DNA of 64,000 bases from Pseudomonas silvicola (GCF_026651855.1 NZ_CP093280.1:3016001-3080000); one strand, 5' to 3'. Shown: positions 11,401-19,487, counted from the stretch's first letter. Notes: generated from the sequence alone by a model not told the origin. Numbers and translations are program-made.

Positions 11401-11676
11401 GATGCCCATGCCCGGCAGCGACTGCGACTCGATGTGTTCGATGTCGTTGACGGTGGTGCTGAGCGAGCGTTCATAGGTGTAGATCACCCGGCCGGCCATG
11501 GCGTCCGGCGACAAGCCGGTGTAGGACCAGACCACGGCGATCACGGGGATGCCGATATCGGGGAAGACGTCGGTAGGGGTCCGCATCGCGGACAGGGGCC
11601 CGATGATACAGATGAATATCGCCAACACGATAAACGTGTATGGCTTGAGCAATGCGGTCTTTACCAGCCCTAGCAT
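8455..11676 (-). CDS. RND efflux permease of a second system
   Basis: This is a full-length (1073 aa) RND inner-membrane permease and first gene of the three-gene operon permease-adaptor-outer membrane factor. It starts MLGLVKTALLKPYTFIVLA; a GGAGG ribosome site sits 8 bases before the ATG at 11676, which rules out the 12-residue longer frame. TM4 carries the Asp pair in GILVDDATVTIENINWHLEQ, which is the drug/proton rather than heavy-metal signature. A short charged, His-rich linker (about residues 505-535) lies before the second transmembrane half. Permease-first order differs from the usual adaptor-first order. Substrate unknown. Confidence 0.92.
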   Translation of the reverse strand: MLGLVKTALLKPYTFIVLAIFICIIGPLSAMRTPTDVFPDIGIPVIAVVWSYTGLSPDAMAGRVIYTYERSLSTTVNDIEHIESQSLPGMGIVKIFFQPGVDIRTANAQVTAVSQTVLKQMPPGITPPLILNYSASTVPILQMAFSSPTLSEAHIRDLVQNSIRLPLSAVPGLAMPTPMGGKQRQITLDLDPQALAAKGLSAQDVSNALAAQNQIVPVGTAKLGSDEYTVLLNNSPDAIEQLNDLPIKTVDGAVITVGQVAHVRDGSPPQTNIVRVDGRRAVLMPALKNGNISTLSIIQDIRNMFPLINETLPPSLKTSMLGDASVFVKESVGSVAREGIIAALLTSAMILLFLGSWRSTIIIAASIPLAVLSAIALLAVSGQTLNVMTLGGLALAVGILVDDATVTIENINWHLEQGKQVKQAILDGAAQIVGPAFVSLLCICIVFVPMFMLQGIAGYLFRPMALAVIFAMASSFILSRTLVPTLAMFLLKPHVVEDGEGRHPDEPFINHHEGDQHKKQHGAFVRGLLSFQVGFEKRFGNIRDSYHGVLALALENRKRFLVGFMICVLASFALLPTLGEDFFPATDAGAISLHVSLPVGTRIEESAAAFDRIEARIREVIPASELDTVIDNIGIPLSGIDMAYSASGTTGPQDGDISVSLKEGHKPTADYVKQLREVLPHSFPGSTFSFLPADISSEILNFGAPAPLDVKISGPDNDANHAYALELQRALKHIRGIADLRIQQSNGYPTLQVDVNRERANGLGITERDVTNSMVASLAGSSQVSPLYWLNPKNGISYSIVAATPQYRLSSMPELEALPVTGANGQSQILGGLATIHRVDTAAVVTHYNIQPTLDIYANVQGRDLGGVASDIQKAIDLAAPHRPKGATITLHGQIDALHEAFSGLSLGLLGAVVLIYLLIVVNFQSWLDPFVIITALPAALAGIVWMLFLSGTSLSVPALTGAILCMGVATANSILVVSFCRERLAEHGDALRAAMEAGYTRFRPVCMTALAMIIGMLPLAISQEQNAPLGRAVIGGLILATTATLLFVPVVFSLVHGRRTATASVGETSHVV

Positions 11677-11739
11677 GCCGGGAACCTCCAAAGGGTTTGC
11701 GTATGCTGGCAAGTCTTGCTGGAACCACCTAACACAAGC

Positions 11740-11757
11740 CTTTCACCAAGGTGAAAG
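11740..11757. promoter_or_regulatory. Perfect palindrome upstream of the second RND operon
   Basis: CTTTCACC-AA-GGTGAAAG, with perfect 8-bp arms, lies 64 bases upstream of the permease start and about 135 bases upstream of the divergent lipoprotein gene. Its position suits an operator for the efflux operon. No TetR-, MarR- or LysR-type gene lies beside it, so the regulator would be distant or could be the two-component cluster downstream. Confidence 0.4.
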
Positions 11758-11891
11758 ATGTTTTATGGCACGCCTGAAATTCGTTTCACGGGGATTCATT
11801 GGTGTTGAAAGAGGGGGCGGCCCAAGCTTGGCATCGATTGAAAAAGACCTGCCGGCGCAGGCCTCTTCCCCCTGATATCCGAGGAATACCC

Positions 11892-12305
11892 ATGAACGCG
11901 AAAACGCTGATGCTGGTGCCCATGATGGGCCTGGTCGCCTTGCTCTCCGCCTGTGCAGGCCCCATGCCCAAGCCCAACCCGAACGATGCCTGGGTGGGCC
12001 TGAAGGAAGAAACCCAGGACTCGATGCTGGCTGAACAACTGGATGGCAAGAACCTGAAGGATGGCCGTTACTTCCAGGTCAAGCCGGGTGAGCACAAGCT
12101 GGAAGTGTTGCTGTATGAGGAGAGCACGGCCCAGCAGGACGACCAGACCTGCCGCGCGACCATTGATTACAAAGGCTTCAAGCAGGGCAAGCACTACACG
12201 CTGGTGGAGAGCAGCCTGGGCGAGACCAACCTGCGCGCTGACCTGAAGAATGACCAGGGCAAGACCGTGGCTTCTACGGACAGCTTTGATTGCATGTCGG
12301 GTTGA
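11892..12305 (+). CDS. Small lipoprotein of unknown function
   Basis: This is a 137-aa secreted lipoprotein. The N-terminus MNAKTLMLVPMMGLVALLSACAG has a clear lipobox (LLSAC). The mature part is charged, with two Cys residues (DDQTCRAT and SFDCMSG) that could form a disulfide. I placed the start at 11892, behind GAGGAA; the frame is open further upstream but without a ribosome site. It is transcribed away from the RND operon. No function recognised. Confidence 0.75.
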   Translation: MNAKTLMLVPMMGLVALLSACAGPMPKPNPNDAWVGLKEETQDSMLAEQLDGKNLKDGRYFQVKPGEHKLEVLLYEESTAQQDDQTCRATIDYKGFKQGKHYTLVESSLGETNLRADLKNDQGKTVASTDSFDCMSG

Positions 12306-12344
12306 GGAGTGCGCGGCAAGGCTTGGGCTTTGCGGGGGTATTGA

Positions 12345-12374
12345 GATCGAGCGCCGTCCACACGGCGCTCGATC
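12345..12374. terminator. Hairpin between convergent genes
   Basis: A perfect 13-bp inverted repeat (GATCGAGCGCCGT / ACGGCGCTCGATC, loop CCAC) lies between the lipoprotein and the convergent response-regulator gene. It has no T tract on either strand; probably a bidirectional stop or 3' end structure. Confidence 0.5.
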
Positions 12375-12424
12375 CTGAGCGCGCCGGAAAAGCCAAGCCT
12401 GGCCCCTGAAGGCCCTGACCCACC

Positions 12425-13087
12425 TCAATCCGTACGCACATGCACCGTCTCACGCAAGCTATACCCAAACCCCCGCAACGTCTGCAGCGCATTCGGCGCA
12501 TCCAGGCGCGCCAGTTTGCGCCGCAGGTTGCAGATGTGCCGCTCGATCAGCGCGCTGCGCGAATCATGGGTGGCACCCCACAGCTGTTCTTCGATCAGTT
12601 CGCGGCTGACCGCGCCCGGGCGCTTGGCCAGGATGGCCAGCAAGCGCTGCTCGCTGACGGTCAGCGGTTGCTGATGAGGCCCGCGGCCCAGCAGCAGGCG
12701 CGTGGTGGACAACCACAGGCCGGCTTCGGCGTCGACCGCAGGGCTGAGGTGGTCGCGCAGCAACGCCTGCATGCGCGCCTGCAGTTCGATGAACACCACC
12801 GGCTTGGTCAGGCACAGCTCGGCGCCGGTGCGCAATGCAGCGACCCGCGCCGCGGCGTTGTCTTCGCCCAGCAGCATCAGTACCCGTGATTTGCGCTTGC
12901 GCGCCAGGCAACGCTCCAGCAGCTCCGGCTGAGCGGTCTGCACGTCCAGCAGGATAAAGCCATAGTTGCTGTCGGCCAGGGCCCAGTCAGCTTCCGCCGG
13001 GCGCGCTTCGACCACACGCTGGCCGCTGTCGGCGAAGCCGCGCAGCAGTTGTTCGTCTCGGGTGTCGGCGATATAGAGCAGATTCAT
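12425..13087 (-). CDS. OmpR-type response regulator with degenerate receiver
   Basis: This 220-aa protein has a receiver-like domain (about 1-115) and a winged-helix DNA-binding domain of OmpR type (about 125-215, with LLAILAKRPGAVSRELIEEQ and LIERHICNLRRKL). The receiver is atypical. The N-terminal acidic pair is reduced to one Asp (YIADTRDE), and the conserved Thr/Ser after beta4 is replaced (LMLLGE). The phospho-Asp (FILLDV) and Lys (LTKP) remain. It starts at 13087, 6 bases after the kinase stop, so it is the third gene of a regulator-kinase-regulator operon. Control without phosphorylation is plausible but inferred. Confidence 0.8.
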   Translation of the reverse strand: MNLLYIADTRDEQLLRGFADSGQRVVEARPAEADWALADSNYGFILLDVQTAQPELLERCLARKRKSRVLMLLGEDNAAARVAALRTGAELCLTKPVVFIELQARMQALLRDHLSPAVDAEAGLWLSTTRLLLGRGPHQQPLTVSEQRLLAILAKRPGAVSRELIEEQLWGATHDSRSALIERHICNLRRKLARLDAPNALQTLRGFGYSLRETVHVRTD

Positions 13088-13092
13088 GGGGA

Positions 13093-14484
13093 TCACACTC
13101 GCGCTTTGCTTTGACGGCAATGCAGTGCCAGGCTGGCACCGCCCTGTTGGCTATTGCCCACTTCAAGAGTGAAACCGTGCAGGTTGACGATGGCCGCGAC
13201 AATCGACAGGCCCAGGCCGAAGCCCGGCTGGGTGTTGTCGTCGTCGCAGCGGTAGAACCGCTGGAACACGGCCTGGCGCTCGTCCTTGGGAATGCCGGGG
13301 CCCGAGTCCTGGACTTCGATGCAGGTGCTGTCCAGCTCGTTGTGCGCCCGCAGCACCACCACGCCACCGGGTGGGGTGAACTTGATGGAGTTGCTCAGCA
13401 GGTTGCCGATGGCCTCGAACAGCAAGGCGCGGTCGCCATTGAGGCTGGGCAGCACATCGGGCGCCTCCAGCTCCAGGCGCAGCTCGCCTTCTTCAGCCAG
13501 GGGCAGGTAGAAGTCATGCAGCTCGTGCAACAGCGGCAATGGGTCGAATTCCACGAAGCCGGAACGACGCTGGTGGTCTTCGAGCTCGGAAATGCGCAGC
13601 AGCCCGCGGAAACGCGCCATCAGGGTGTCGGTCTCGGCAATCACGCCGTCCAGTTGCAGGGCGTGGGCCGAGTCCATGCCCGCCTGCTGCTGAATGCGAT
13701 AAAGCTGGGCACGCAAGCGGGTCAGGGGCGTACGCAGGTCGTGGGCAATGTTGTCGCACACGCCCTTGACCTCCATCATCAGCCGCTCGATACGGTCGAG
13801 CATGGCGTTGACGATGGCCGCCAGCATGTCCAGTTCATCCCGCCGGTTGGACAGGGGCAGGCGCCGGGTCAGGTCGCCGGCGACGATGGCGTCGGCGCTG
13901 TCCTGAATGGCGCGGATACGCCGTATGGGCCGCCTGCGCAGCAAGTGCCAGCCCGCCGCCCCGGGAATGATGGTCAGCGAGATACCCCACAGCAAGGCGT
14001 GGAGAATGATGCGGGTCACCGCGAACAGCGAACCGTTGTCGCGCACCAGTACCAGCCAGCGGCCGTCCTGGGTGGCCATGGCCACGGCGTCGCAGCCCTG
14101 CTGGGGCAGTTTGGGGTCGTCGGAGTCGATGCAGTCATCCAGTTCATAGATGTTGCCGTCCAGCGCGACGCCCTTGGGAATTTCCTTGATGTCGCCACCC
14201 AGCGGGCGCAACTGTGCATCGAACAGCCCATAGGCGTCGTAGGCACGGTTGTCGAAGGTCTCGCTGGCCGACAGGGCGTCGTCAAGGGCCTGGCCGCTGA
14301 ACCGCGAGAACAGGTGCTGGCGCTGCATCAGTGAATGACGCGCCAGGCTGTTGAGGTAGTCCGATACTTCGTAATAGAGCACACCCATCAGGATGCAACT
14401 CCAGGCCACGAAGAGAAAACTGTAGAGGGCCAGCAGCCGGCTGCTGGACGAGCGCCAGCCCTTAGAGGGGTTCGGCAATGACAT
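13093..14484 (-). CDS. Sensor histidine kinase
   Basis: This 463-aa membrane kinase has TM1 at about residues 17-40, a periplasmic sensor of roughly 115 residues rich in acidic residues (DDCIDSDDPK), TM2 at about 160-183, a HAMP linker, and an H-box NIAHDLRTPLTRLRA. The N (NLLSNSIKFTPPGG), G1 (DSGPGIP) and G2 (GFGLGLSIV) boxes are intact. Its start overlaps the upstream response regulator by 23 bases, which marks that regulator as the cognate partner. The signal is not evident; family resemblance is to CusS/QseC-like kinases. Confidence 0.9.
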   Translation of the reverse strand: MSLPNPSKGWRSSSSRLLALYSFLFVAWSCILMGVLYYEVSDYLNSLARHSLMQRQHLFSRFSGQALDDALSASETFDNRAYDAYGLFDAQLRPLGGDIKEIPKGVALDGNIYELDDCIDSDDPKLPQQGCDAVAMATQDGRWLVLVRDNGSLFAVTRIILHALLWGISLTIIPGAAGWHLLRRRPIRRIRAIQDSADAIVAGDLTRRLPLSNRRDELDMLAAIVNAMLDRIERLMMEVKGVCDNIAHDLRTPLTRLRAQLYRIQQQAGMDSAHALQLDGVIAETDTLMARFRGLLRISELEDHQRRSGFVEFDPLPLLHELHDFYLPLAEEGELRLELEAPDVLPSLNGDRALLFEAIGNLLSNSIKFTPPGGVVVLRAHNELDSTCIEVQDSGPGIPKDERQAVFQRFYRCDDDNTQPGFGLGLSIVAAIVNLHGFTLEVGNSQQGGASLALHCRQSKARV

Positions 14485-15145
14485 AGCCCGAGCCCCGAAC
14501 GGTCTTGATCAGCGCGGTGGCGCCTGGCGGGTCGATCTTCTTGCGCAGGCGGCCGATGTGCACGTCGATCAGGTTGGTGCCCGGGTCGAAATGGTAACCC
14601 CAGACTTCCTCGAAGATCATCATGCGGGTCAGGATCTGCCCGGCATTGCGCATCAGGAATTCCAGCAGTTTGTATTCGGTGGGCAACAGGTTCAGGGCCT
14701 GTTCGCCACGGCGGGCTTCACGGGTGATCAGGTCCAGCTCCAGGTCGGCGACCTTGAGGGTGGTGTCCACGTCGGCCACGGTGCTCTTGCGGCGCAGCAG
14801 CACTTCGACGCGGGCGGCCATTTCATCGGAAGCGAAGGGCTTGGTCAGGTAATCGTCGCCACCGGCGCGCAGGCCGCGCACACGCTCGTCCACGTCGGAC
14901 AGGGCGCTGATCATCAGGATGGGCGTGGAAACGCCAATGGTGCGCAAGGTGGTGACGATGGCCAGGCCGTCCAGCTCGGGGAGCATGCGGTCCAGGGTGA
15001 TGACGTCGTAGTTGCCGCTCACGGCCTTGACCAGGCCCTCGCGACCGTTATCGACCCAATCCACTTCAAGGCCGTGGCTGCTCAGCTCGGCCACGATTTC
15101 CTTGGCTGTCACGGCATCGTCTTCGATGGTCAAAACGCGTGTCAT
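14462..15145 (-). CDS. OmpR-family response regulator
   Basis: This is a 227-aa response regulator. The receiver has the full set of residues: acidic pair in LTIEDDAVTAKEI, phospho-Asp in VITLDRMLPELDG, Ser in LMISAL and Lys in DDYLTKPF. The C-terminal winged helix contains NLLPTEYKLLEFLMRN and IDVHIGRLRKKIDPPG. It is first in the operon ahead of the kinase, with which it overlaps, and the standard phosphorelay partner in this cluster. Confidence 0.92.
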   Translation of the reverse strand: MTRVLTIEDDAVTAKEIVAELSSHGLEVDWVDNGREGLVKAVSGNYDVITLDRMLPELDGLAIVTTLRTIGVSTPILMISALSDVDERVRGLRAGGDDYLTKPFASDEMAARVEVLLRRKSTVADVDTTLKVADLELDLITREARRGEQALNLLPTEYKLLEFLMRNAGQILTRMMIFEEVWGYHFDPGTNLIDVHIGRLRKKIDPPGATALIKTVRGSGYVIAEPL

Positions 15146-15380
15146 GGTGTTGTACCTGGGATTTCGGCTGTTGAGGGCATATTGTGCCGAGTTTTACCTG
15201 TCGCCTTGCTGAAGATTATTTCATCTGCGTGGCGCGGGGCTGAAAGGCTCTGGAACAAGGGTTTCAGCCGTCCGCTGGTTTGTATCGCTGGCGTATCCCA
15301 GGTGTTACACGATATTTCTAAAGCTGGGCCCTGGCCAGTCGATGACCCATGAACCATCTTCCATCAAAGGAGTTTCTGTC

Positions 15381-15860
15381 ATGTCGACCATCAGTAACAT
15401 CTCCTCTGGTCTGCAAATCGCGACCACCAGCACCACCAAATCGACGGCAGCGGCCACTGCCAGCACTGACGATACCACCTCGACCTCCACCAGCGCCGAC
15501 GGCACCTCCACCACGTCCAGTACTTCCAGCACCACGGCCAATTCGGCTGGCGGCGCCGCGGGTGCCGGTGGTGGCGGCAGCAGCGACAGCGATAGCAGTT
15601 CGTCGTCGTCCTCCGACACCGTGACCGAGCTGCAGAAGCAGATCGCTGAGCTGCAAAAAGAGTTGCAAGCCCAGCAGCAGGCTGTGCAGAAGGCCCAGGC
15701 CATGAAGGACGAGGACGCCAAGACCGCCGCCCTGGCCACCGCGGAGGCCCAGGTGGCTTCCACCACGGCCGAGATTTCTTCCCTGACCGCCGAGCTGTCC
15801 ACGGCGCTGACGGAAGAAGGCAGCAGCACCACCGGTTCGACCATCAACACCACGGCGTAA
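15381..15860 (+). CDS. FlxA-like Ser/Thr-rich coiled-coil protein
   Basis: This is a 159-aa protein with two parts. Residues 1 to about 90 are Ser/Thr/Ala/Gly low complexity, including an acidic-serine run. Residues 90-150 form a Lys/Glu/Gln heptad-like coiled coil (TELQKQIAELQKELQAQQQ) ending in a Ser/Thr tail. This composition and order are those of the FlxA-like proteins of pseudomonads, whose function is not established. Start at 15381, behind AAAGGAG; no signal peptide. It stands alone, divergent from the two-component operon. Confidence 0.7.
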   Translation: MSTISNISSGLQIATTSTTKSTAAATASTDDTTSTSTSADGTSTTSSTSSTTANSAGGAAGAGGGGSSDSDSSSSSSSDTVTELQKQIAELQKELQAQQQAVQKAQAMKDEDAKTAALATAEAQVASTTAEISSLTAELSTALTEEGSSTTGSTINTTA

Positions 15861-15943
15861 TGTTTTGGGGCCAGTCTTCGTTAGCGCGTCGAGATGGGCT
15901 AGGCTTAGCGCAACGAGCAGAGTCAGGACCACGGAGTATTTCG

Positions 15944-16909
15944 ATGCTGGCCCCAGCCAAACCCGCTAATGAACCTGAGCGCGTAAGTACCCTGCGCTCC
16001 ATGAACATCCTCGATACAGCCCCGGAAGAGCGCTTCGACCGCTTGACCCGGCTGGCGCGCCGGCTGTTCGATGTGCCGATCGCCCTGGTCAGCCTGGTGG
16101 ACTCCAACCGGCAGTGGTTCAAGTCATGCCAGGGCCTGTGCGTGCCGGAAACGTCTCGGGATATCTCGTTCTGCGGCCATGCCATCCTGGGTGAACAGGT
16201 GCTGATGATCCCGGACGCTACCAACGACGAGCGTTTCCACGACAACCCGCTGGTGACGGGCGACCCGAACATCCGTTTCTACGCCGGCTGCCCGCTACGG
16301 GTGGGCAACGGGGTGAAGATCGGTACGCTGTGCCTGATCGATGTGCGCCCGCGCATCCTGGACGCCGAGGAACGTGACCTGTTGCGCGACCTGGCGAGCA
16401 TGGCCGAGCAGGAGATAGAAGCGTTTCAACTGGCGACCATCGACGAACTGACCCAGGTGTCCAACCGCCGCGGCTTCGAGGCGCTGGCCGAGCACGCGCT
16501 GAGTATCTGCAAGCGCATGAATACCCCGGCTTCGCTGCTGTTCTTCGACCTCAATGGTTTCAAGCATATCAACGACACCTGGGGCCATGCCGAAGGCGAC
16601 CGGGCGCTGGTGACGTTCGCCGAGACCTTGCGTGACGTGCTTCGGGAAATGGACCTGGTGGGGCGCCTGGGCGGGGATGAATTCGTGGCGCTGCTGATGG
16701 GCTCCAATGCCCAGGATGGCGACCTGGTCGCCGGCCGCCTGAAGGAGGCGCTGGCGCGCCGCAATGCCGAGGCCCAGCGCGGTTACGATATTCGCTACAG
16801 CATTGGCCGCATCGAGTACGACCCCGCCCAGCACGGTACCATCAAGGTGCTGCTGGCCGAGGCAGACACGGCCATGTACCGGGACAAGCAGGCGGGCCGT
16901 CGGCACTGA
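15944..16909 (+). CDS. GAF-GGDEF diguanylate cyclase
   Basis: This 321-aa cytosolic protein makes cyclic di-GMP. An N-terminal GAF domain (about 30-160, with ISFCGHAILGEQVLMIPDA and FYAGCPLRV) precedes a GGDEF domain (about 170-320). The active site GGDEF is intact, and an RxxD inhibitory site (REMD) sits exactly five residues before it, so product feedback is expected. I chose the ATG at 15944, behind ACGGAG; the longer frame from 15860 lacks a ribosome site. It is single-gene, with no linked phosphodiesterase. Confidence 0.9.
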   Translation: MLAPAKPANEPERVSTLRSMNILDTAPEERFDRLTRLARRLFDVPIALVSLVDSNRQWFKSCQGLCVPETSRDISFCGHAILGEQVLMIPDATNDERFHDNPLVTGDPNIRFYAGCPLRVGNGVKIGTLCLIDVRPRILDAEERDLLRDLASMAEQEIEAFQLATIDELTQVSNRRGFEALAEHALSICKRMNTPASLLFFDLNGFKHINDTWGHAEGDRALVTFAETLRDVLREMDLVGRLGGDEFVALLMGSNAQDGDLVAGRLKEALARRNAEAQRGYDIRYSIGRIEYDPAQHGTIKVLLAEADTAMYRDKQAGRRH

Positions 16910-16940
16910 CCACGCCGTGGCGTGACCAGGGCCGCGGGGG

Positions 16941-17858
16941 TCAGTCTACCTGGCGGCCGTGCTTGTCGGCCTTGTAGCGCAGGGCCACGGCGGGCGCTGC
17001 GGTGCTGCGGCCGGTCTCCACCCAATTGCGCAGGCGCGTGGCGTCGGCGAAGTGGGTGTACTTGCCGAAGGCATCCAGGATCACCATGGCCACCGGGCGG
17101 TTGCCCATGGTGGTCAGCAGTACCAGGCAGTGGCCGGCTTCGTTGGTGAACCCGGTCTTGGTCAGGCGGATGTCCCAGTTGTTCTTGTTGATCAGGTGGT
17201 CGGTGTTATGGAAACCCAGGCTGTAGTTGGGCTTCTTGAAGAACACGGTCTTCTCGGGCGTGGTGCTCAGCTCGCGCAGCAGGGGGTAGTGCTGCGCGGC
17301 AATCAGCAATTTGCTGAGGTCGCGGGCAGTGGACACGTTGCTGGTGGACAGGCCCGTGGGCTCCACATAGTGGGTATGGGTCATGCCCAGGCTGCGCGCC
17401 TTGGCGTTCATGGCAGTGATGAAAGCGTTGTAGCCTCCCGGGTAATGGTGGGCGAGGGTGGCCGCGGCACGGTTCTCCGAAGACATGAGGGCAATCAGCA
17501 TCATGTCATGGCGGTTCAGCTCGCTACCCAGTTTGACGCGCGAGAACACACCTTTCATTTCCTTGGTGTGGCTGATGTCGACATCGATCATCTCGTTCAT
17601 GTCCTGCTTGGCGTCCAGCACGACCATGGCGGTCATCAGCTTGGACACCGAGGCGATGGGCAGAACGGTGTCGGCACGGTTCTCGTAGATGACCTTGTTG
17701 GTCTGCAGGTCGATCAGCAGGGCACTGCCCGAGGCCAGGTGAAGCTGTGAAGGGTCTCGTTGGGCAGGTGGGGGTGGGGCGGCAACAGCGTTCGACGTGA
17801 CGGCGGCAGTACCTGCAAGGACAAGCAACAGGCTCAGGATCGAAAGGGAGGTTTTCAC
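16941..17858 (-). CDS. pbpG: D-alanyl-D-alanine endopeptidase (PBP7)
   Basis: This 305-aa periplasmic penicillin-binding protein of class C type 7 cleaves D-Ala-mDAP cross-links in peptidoglycan. The signal peptide runs to about residue 26. The three active-site motifs are present: SVSK (Ser nucleophile and Lys), SEN in [18 protein letters not shown], and KTG in [14 protein letters not shown]. Length and motif spacing are normal. It has no operon partner; it is convergent with the diguanylate cyclase gene. Confidence 0.92.
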   Translation of the reverse strand: MKTSLSILSLLLVLAGTAAVTSNAVAAPPPPAQRDPSQLHLASGSALLIDLQTNKVIYENRADTVLPIASVSKLMTAMVVLDAKQDMNEMIDVDISHTKEMKGVFSRVKLGSELNRHDMMLIALMSSENRAAATLAHHYPGGYNAFITAMNAKARSLGMTHTHYVEPTGLSTSNVSTARDLSKLLIAAQHYPLLRELSTTPEKTVFFKKPNYSLGFHNTDHLINKNNWDIRLTKTGFTNEAGHCLVLLTTMGNRPVAMVILDAFGKYTHFADATRLRNWVETGRSTAAPAVALRYKADKHGRQVD

Positions 17859-18079
17859 GTGTAGCGCTCGCTAAAAAGTAGATATGCCGTTTACAACGGG
17901 TTGTTCTTGAAAAAGCGTTGTAGTTTATGAGTATGGCTCAGGCACTGTCGATTGGCTGGCGGGCTTAAACCCCTGTAATAAAAAAATAAAAGTGGTTTTT
18001 CATGTTCGCGGGCCGTCCAACGCCGGTTCAGCGGTTTTTTCCCCTTCATCACGTTTGAAAACGACTCGGGAGTCGCGCA

Positions 18080-18640
18080 ATGTTCAAGGGTTTCATGAGC
18101 AAGGATTACAGCGCCCTGCTGCTGTGGGGCAGCGTTATCGCGGTGGTCCTGCTGGTGTGCGCATTCATTCAGAAGCCGCTGGATGCCCTGGCTTGGATCC
18201 AGGCCGTGGCGGTGGTCATCGCCCTGATGCTGGCGGTATTCGTGCCGGCCATCCAGCGCAAGCAAGAAGGCCTGGCGCAACACAAGCGCTGGCGCGAAGA
18301 GCAGGTGGGCCTTGCGCGGCGCCTGCAGTACCTGGTGCTGGAGTTCCAGGAGTTGCTGAACCAGACCGGCCTGGGGCTGGCGCACTGGCGCGCCACCGAC
18401 CGCCACCGCATGCAGGCGGTGCTGCAGGATTACCTGCATCGGTTGTTCGAGTCGCACAAGCAGGACAACAATGACGACCGTATCGTCATCGCCCACGAGT
18501 TGCGCCAAGTGGTGAATGCATTGATCGACGAACTGGAAAGCGGGCGTTCCGACCGCGCTGTGTTGCAGGGGCTGGAAAAGCGCCTGCAGAAGCTGGCCCA
18601 GCGGGGCCAGGCCAATGTGCTCATGGCTGAGCGCGGCTGA
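18080..18640 (+). CDS. Membrane-anchored coiled-coil protein, unknown
   Basis: This 186-aa protein has two closely spaced hydrophobic segments (about residues 12-30 and 40-58) followed by a charged, largely helical cytosolic domain with many Arg, Gln and Glu residues. No enzyme motif is visible. The start at 18080 follows GGGAG by 8 bases; a second ATG lies five codons on. Not recognised; plausible as a small pseudomonad membrane protein. Confidence 0.65.
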   Translation: MFKGFMSKDYSALLLWGSVIAVVLLVCAFIQKPLDALAWIQAVAVVIALMLAVFVPAIQRKQEGLAQHKRWREEQVGLARRLQYLVLEFQELLNQTGLGLAHWRATDRHRMQAVLQDYLHRLFESHKQDNNDDRIVIAHELRQVVNALIDELESGRSDRAVLQGLEKRLQKLAQRGQANVLMAERG

Positions 18641-18653
18641 ATCGCGCCACGTG

Positions 18654-18736
18654 TAGCAGCGGACCTGGCCGCGTCGCGGTGCATGCGGTGTGCCGGATGC
18701 TGCGCGGTGCCTGGGACGCGGCCAGGTTCGCTGCTA
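18654..18736. repeat. REP-like long inverted repeat
   Basis: Two 22-base arms (18654-18675 and 18715-18736) match in inverted orientation with one mismatch around a GC-rich centre of about 39 bases. The intergenic position after a stop codon is typical of repetitive extragenic palindromes in pseudomonads. Copies elsewhere in the genome cannot be checked here. Confidence 0.6.
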
Positions 18737-18755
18737 GCGGGCGGGCATGCCGTGA

Positions 18756-18783
18756 ATAAAAAGCCCCGCGACAATGGCGGGGC
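18756..18783 (-). terminator. Rho-independent terminator
   Basis: On the minus strand, GCCCCGC-cattgtc-GCGGGGC is followed by a T tract. It lies about 40 bases beyond the stop of the small gene at 18825-19016. Confidence 0.85.
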
Positions 18784-18824
18784 AAAGGGTGTGCGAGAGC
18801 AACGCACCTTACGGAATTCGGGGG

Positions 18825-19016
18825 TCAGTGCTGCACGGGTGCACTGGCCGTTTCCTGCAGAGTCCTGAACAGCGCCTGCGCCTGGTCGCGTGACATCAGC
18901 GGGCCGGTGAGCGGCTCGCCATCGCGCACCACGTACCAGCAGGCCAGCAACCCCAGGTCGCGAAGGTTGGCGGGTACTGCGCTGCCGATGACTGACATGA
19001 TGCTGACGGTGTTCAT
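18825..19016 (-). CDS. Small conserved-looking protein, unknown
   Basis: This 63-aa protein starts MNTVSIMSVIGSAVPANLRD behind a strong AGAGGAG site, and its own terminator follows. It contains CWYVVRDGEPLTGPL, a pattern of a short beta-rich domain. The frame is open 23 codons further upstream, but the ribosome site fixes the start at 19016. No function recognised. Confidence 0.65.
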   Translation of the reverse strand: MNTVSIMSVIGSAVPANLRDLGLLACWYVVRDGEPLTGPLMSRDQAQALFRTLQETASAPVQH

Positions 19017-19151
19017 GGTGGGCTCCTCTGAAACATGGGCCCAGCATAAGGCGACTGGGCCGCCGGTAGAAATCACCGCTTTCAATAGTCACCATTGACG
19101 CAACGCATCAGCTCACCGCAGCCGCGGACGGCTGCCGGTGAGCCGCGGCGC

Positions 19152-19487
19152 TTACCAGCCCGGACGGCCGTAGTACTCGCGAGGCGGGCCGTAGTAGCGT
19201 GGTGGCGGTGGCGGTGCATAGACCGGTTGCGCATACACCACAGGCTGCGGCGCGTAGTAGACCGGTGGCGGCGGGGCCACGTAGACCGGTGGTGGTGGCG
19301 CGGCATAGACCGGCTGTTGAACCACGACCTCGCGTGGTGCCAGGGCAGAGGTCACCACGGCACCGACCACGGCGCCACCTAATACGGCACCCAACACACC
19401 TGGACCACCACCGCCATGGGCGGACGCCTGGCCTGCCACGGCGAGAGCGCCGACCAGCAAGGCAATCTTGGGAAGCTGACGAATCAT
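19152..19487 (-). CDS. Secreted Pro/Tyr-rich repeat protein
   Basis: This 111-aa exported protein has a signal peptide ending at ASA (about residue 23), a Gly-rich hydrophobic patch of glycine-zipper type (PGVLGAVLGGAVVGAVV), and a C-terminal half built of imperfect PPPPVYxAP repeats rich in Pro and Tyr. It is likely envelope-associated. Single gene, divergent from the shikimate dehydrogenase-like gene. Function unknown. Confidence 0.7.
   Translation of the reverse strand: MIRQLPKIALLVGALAVAGQASAHGGGGPGVLGAVLGGAVVGAVVTSALAPREVVVQQPVYAAPPPPVYVAPPPPVYYAPQPVVYAQPVYAPPPPPRYYGPPREYYGRPGW

Noticed and set aside
15305-15932. Two minus-strand frames (182 and 204 codons) opposite the FlxA-like gene.
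   Set aside because: Val/Ser/Leu- and Gly/Arg-rich shadows of the Ser/Thr repeats; the plus strand has the ribosome site and coiled-coil pattern.
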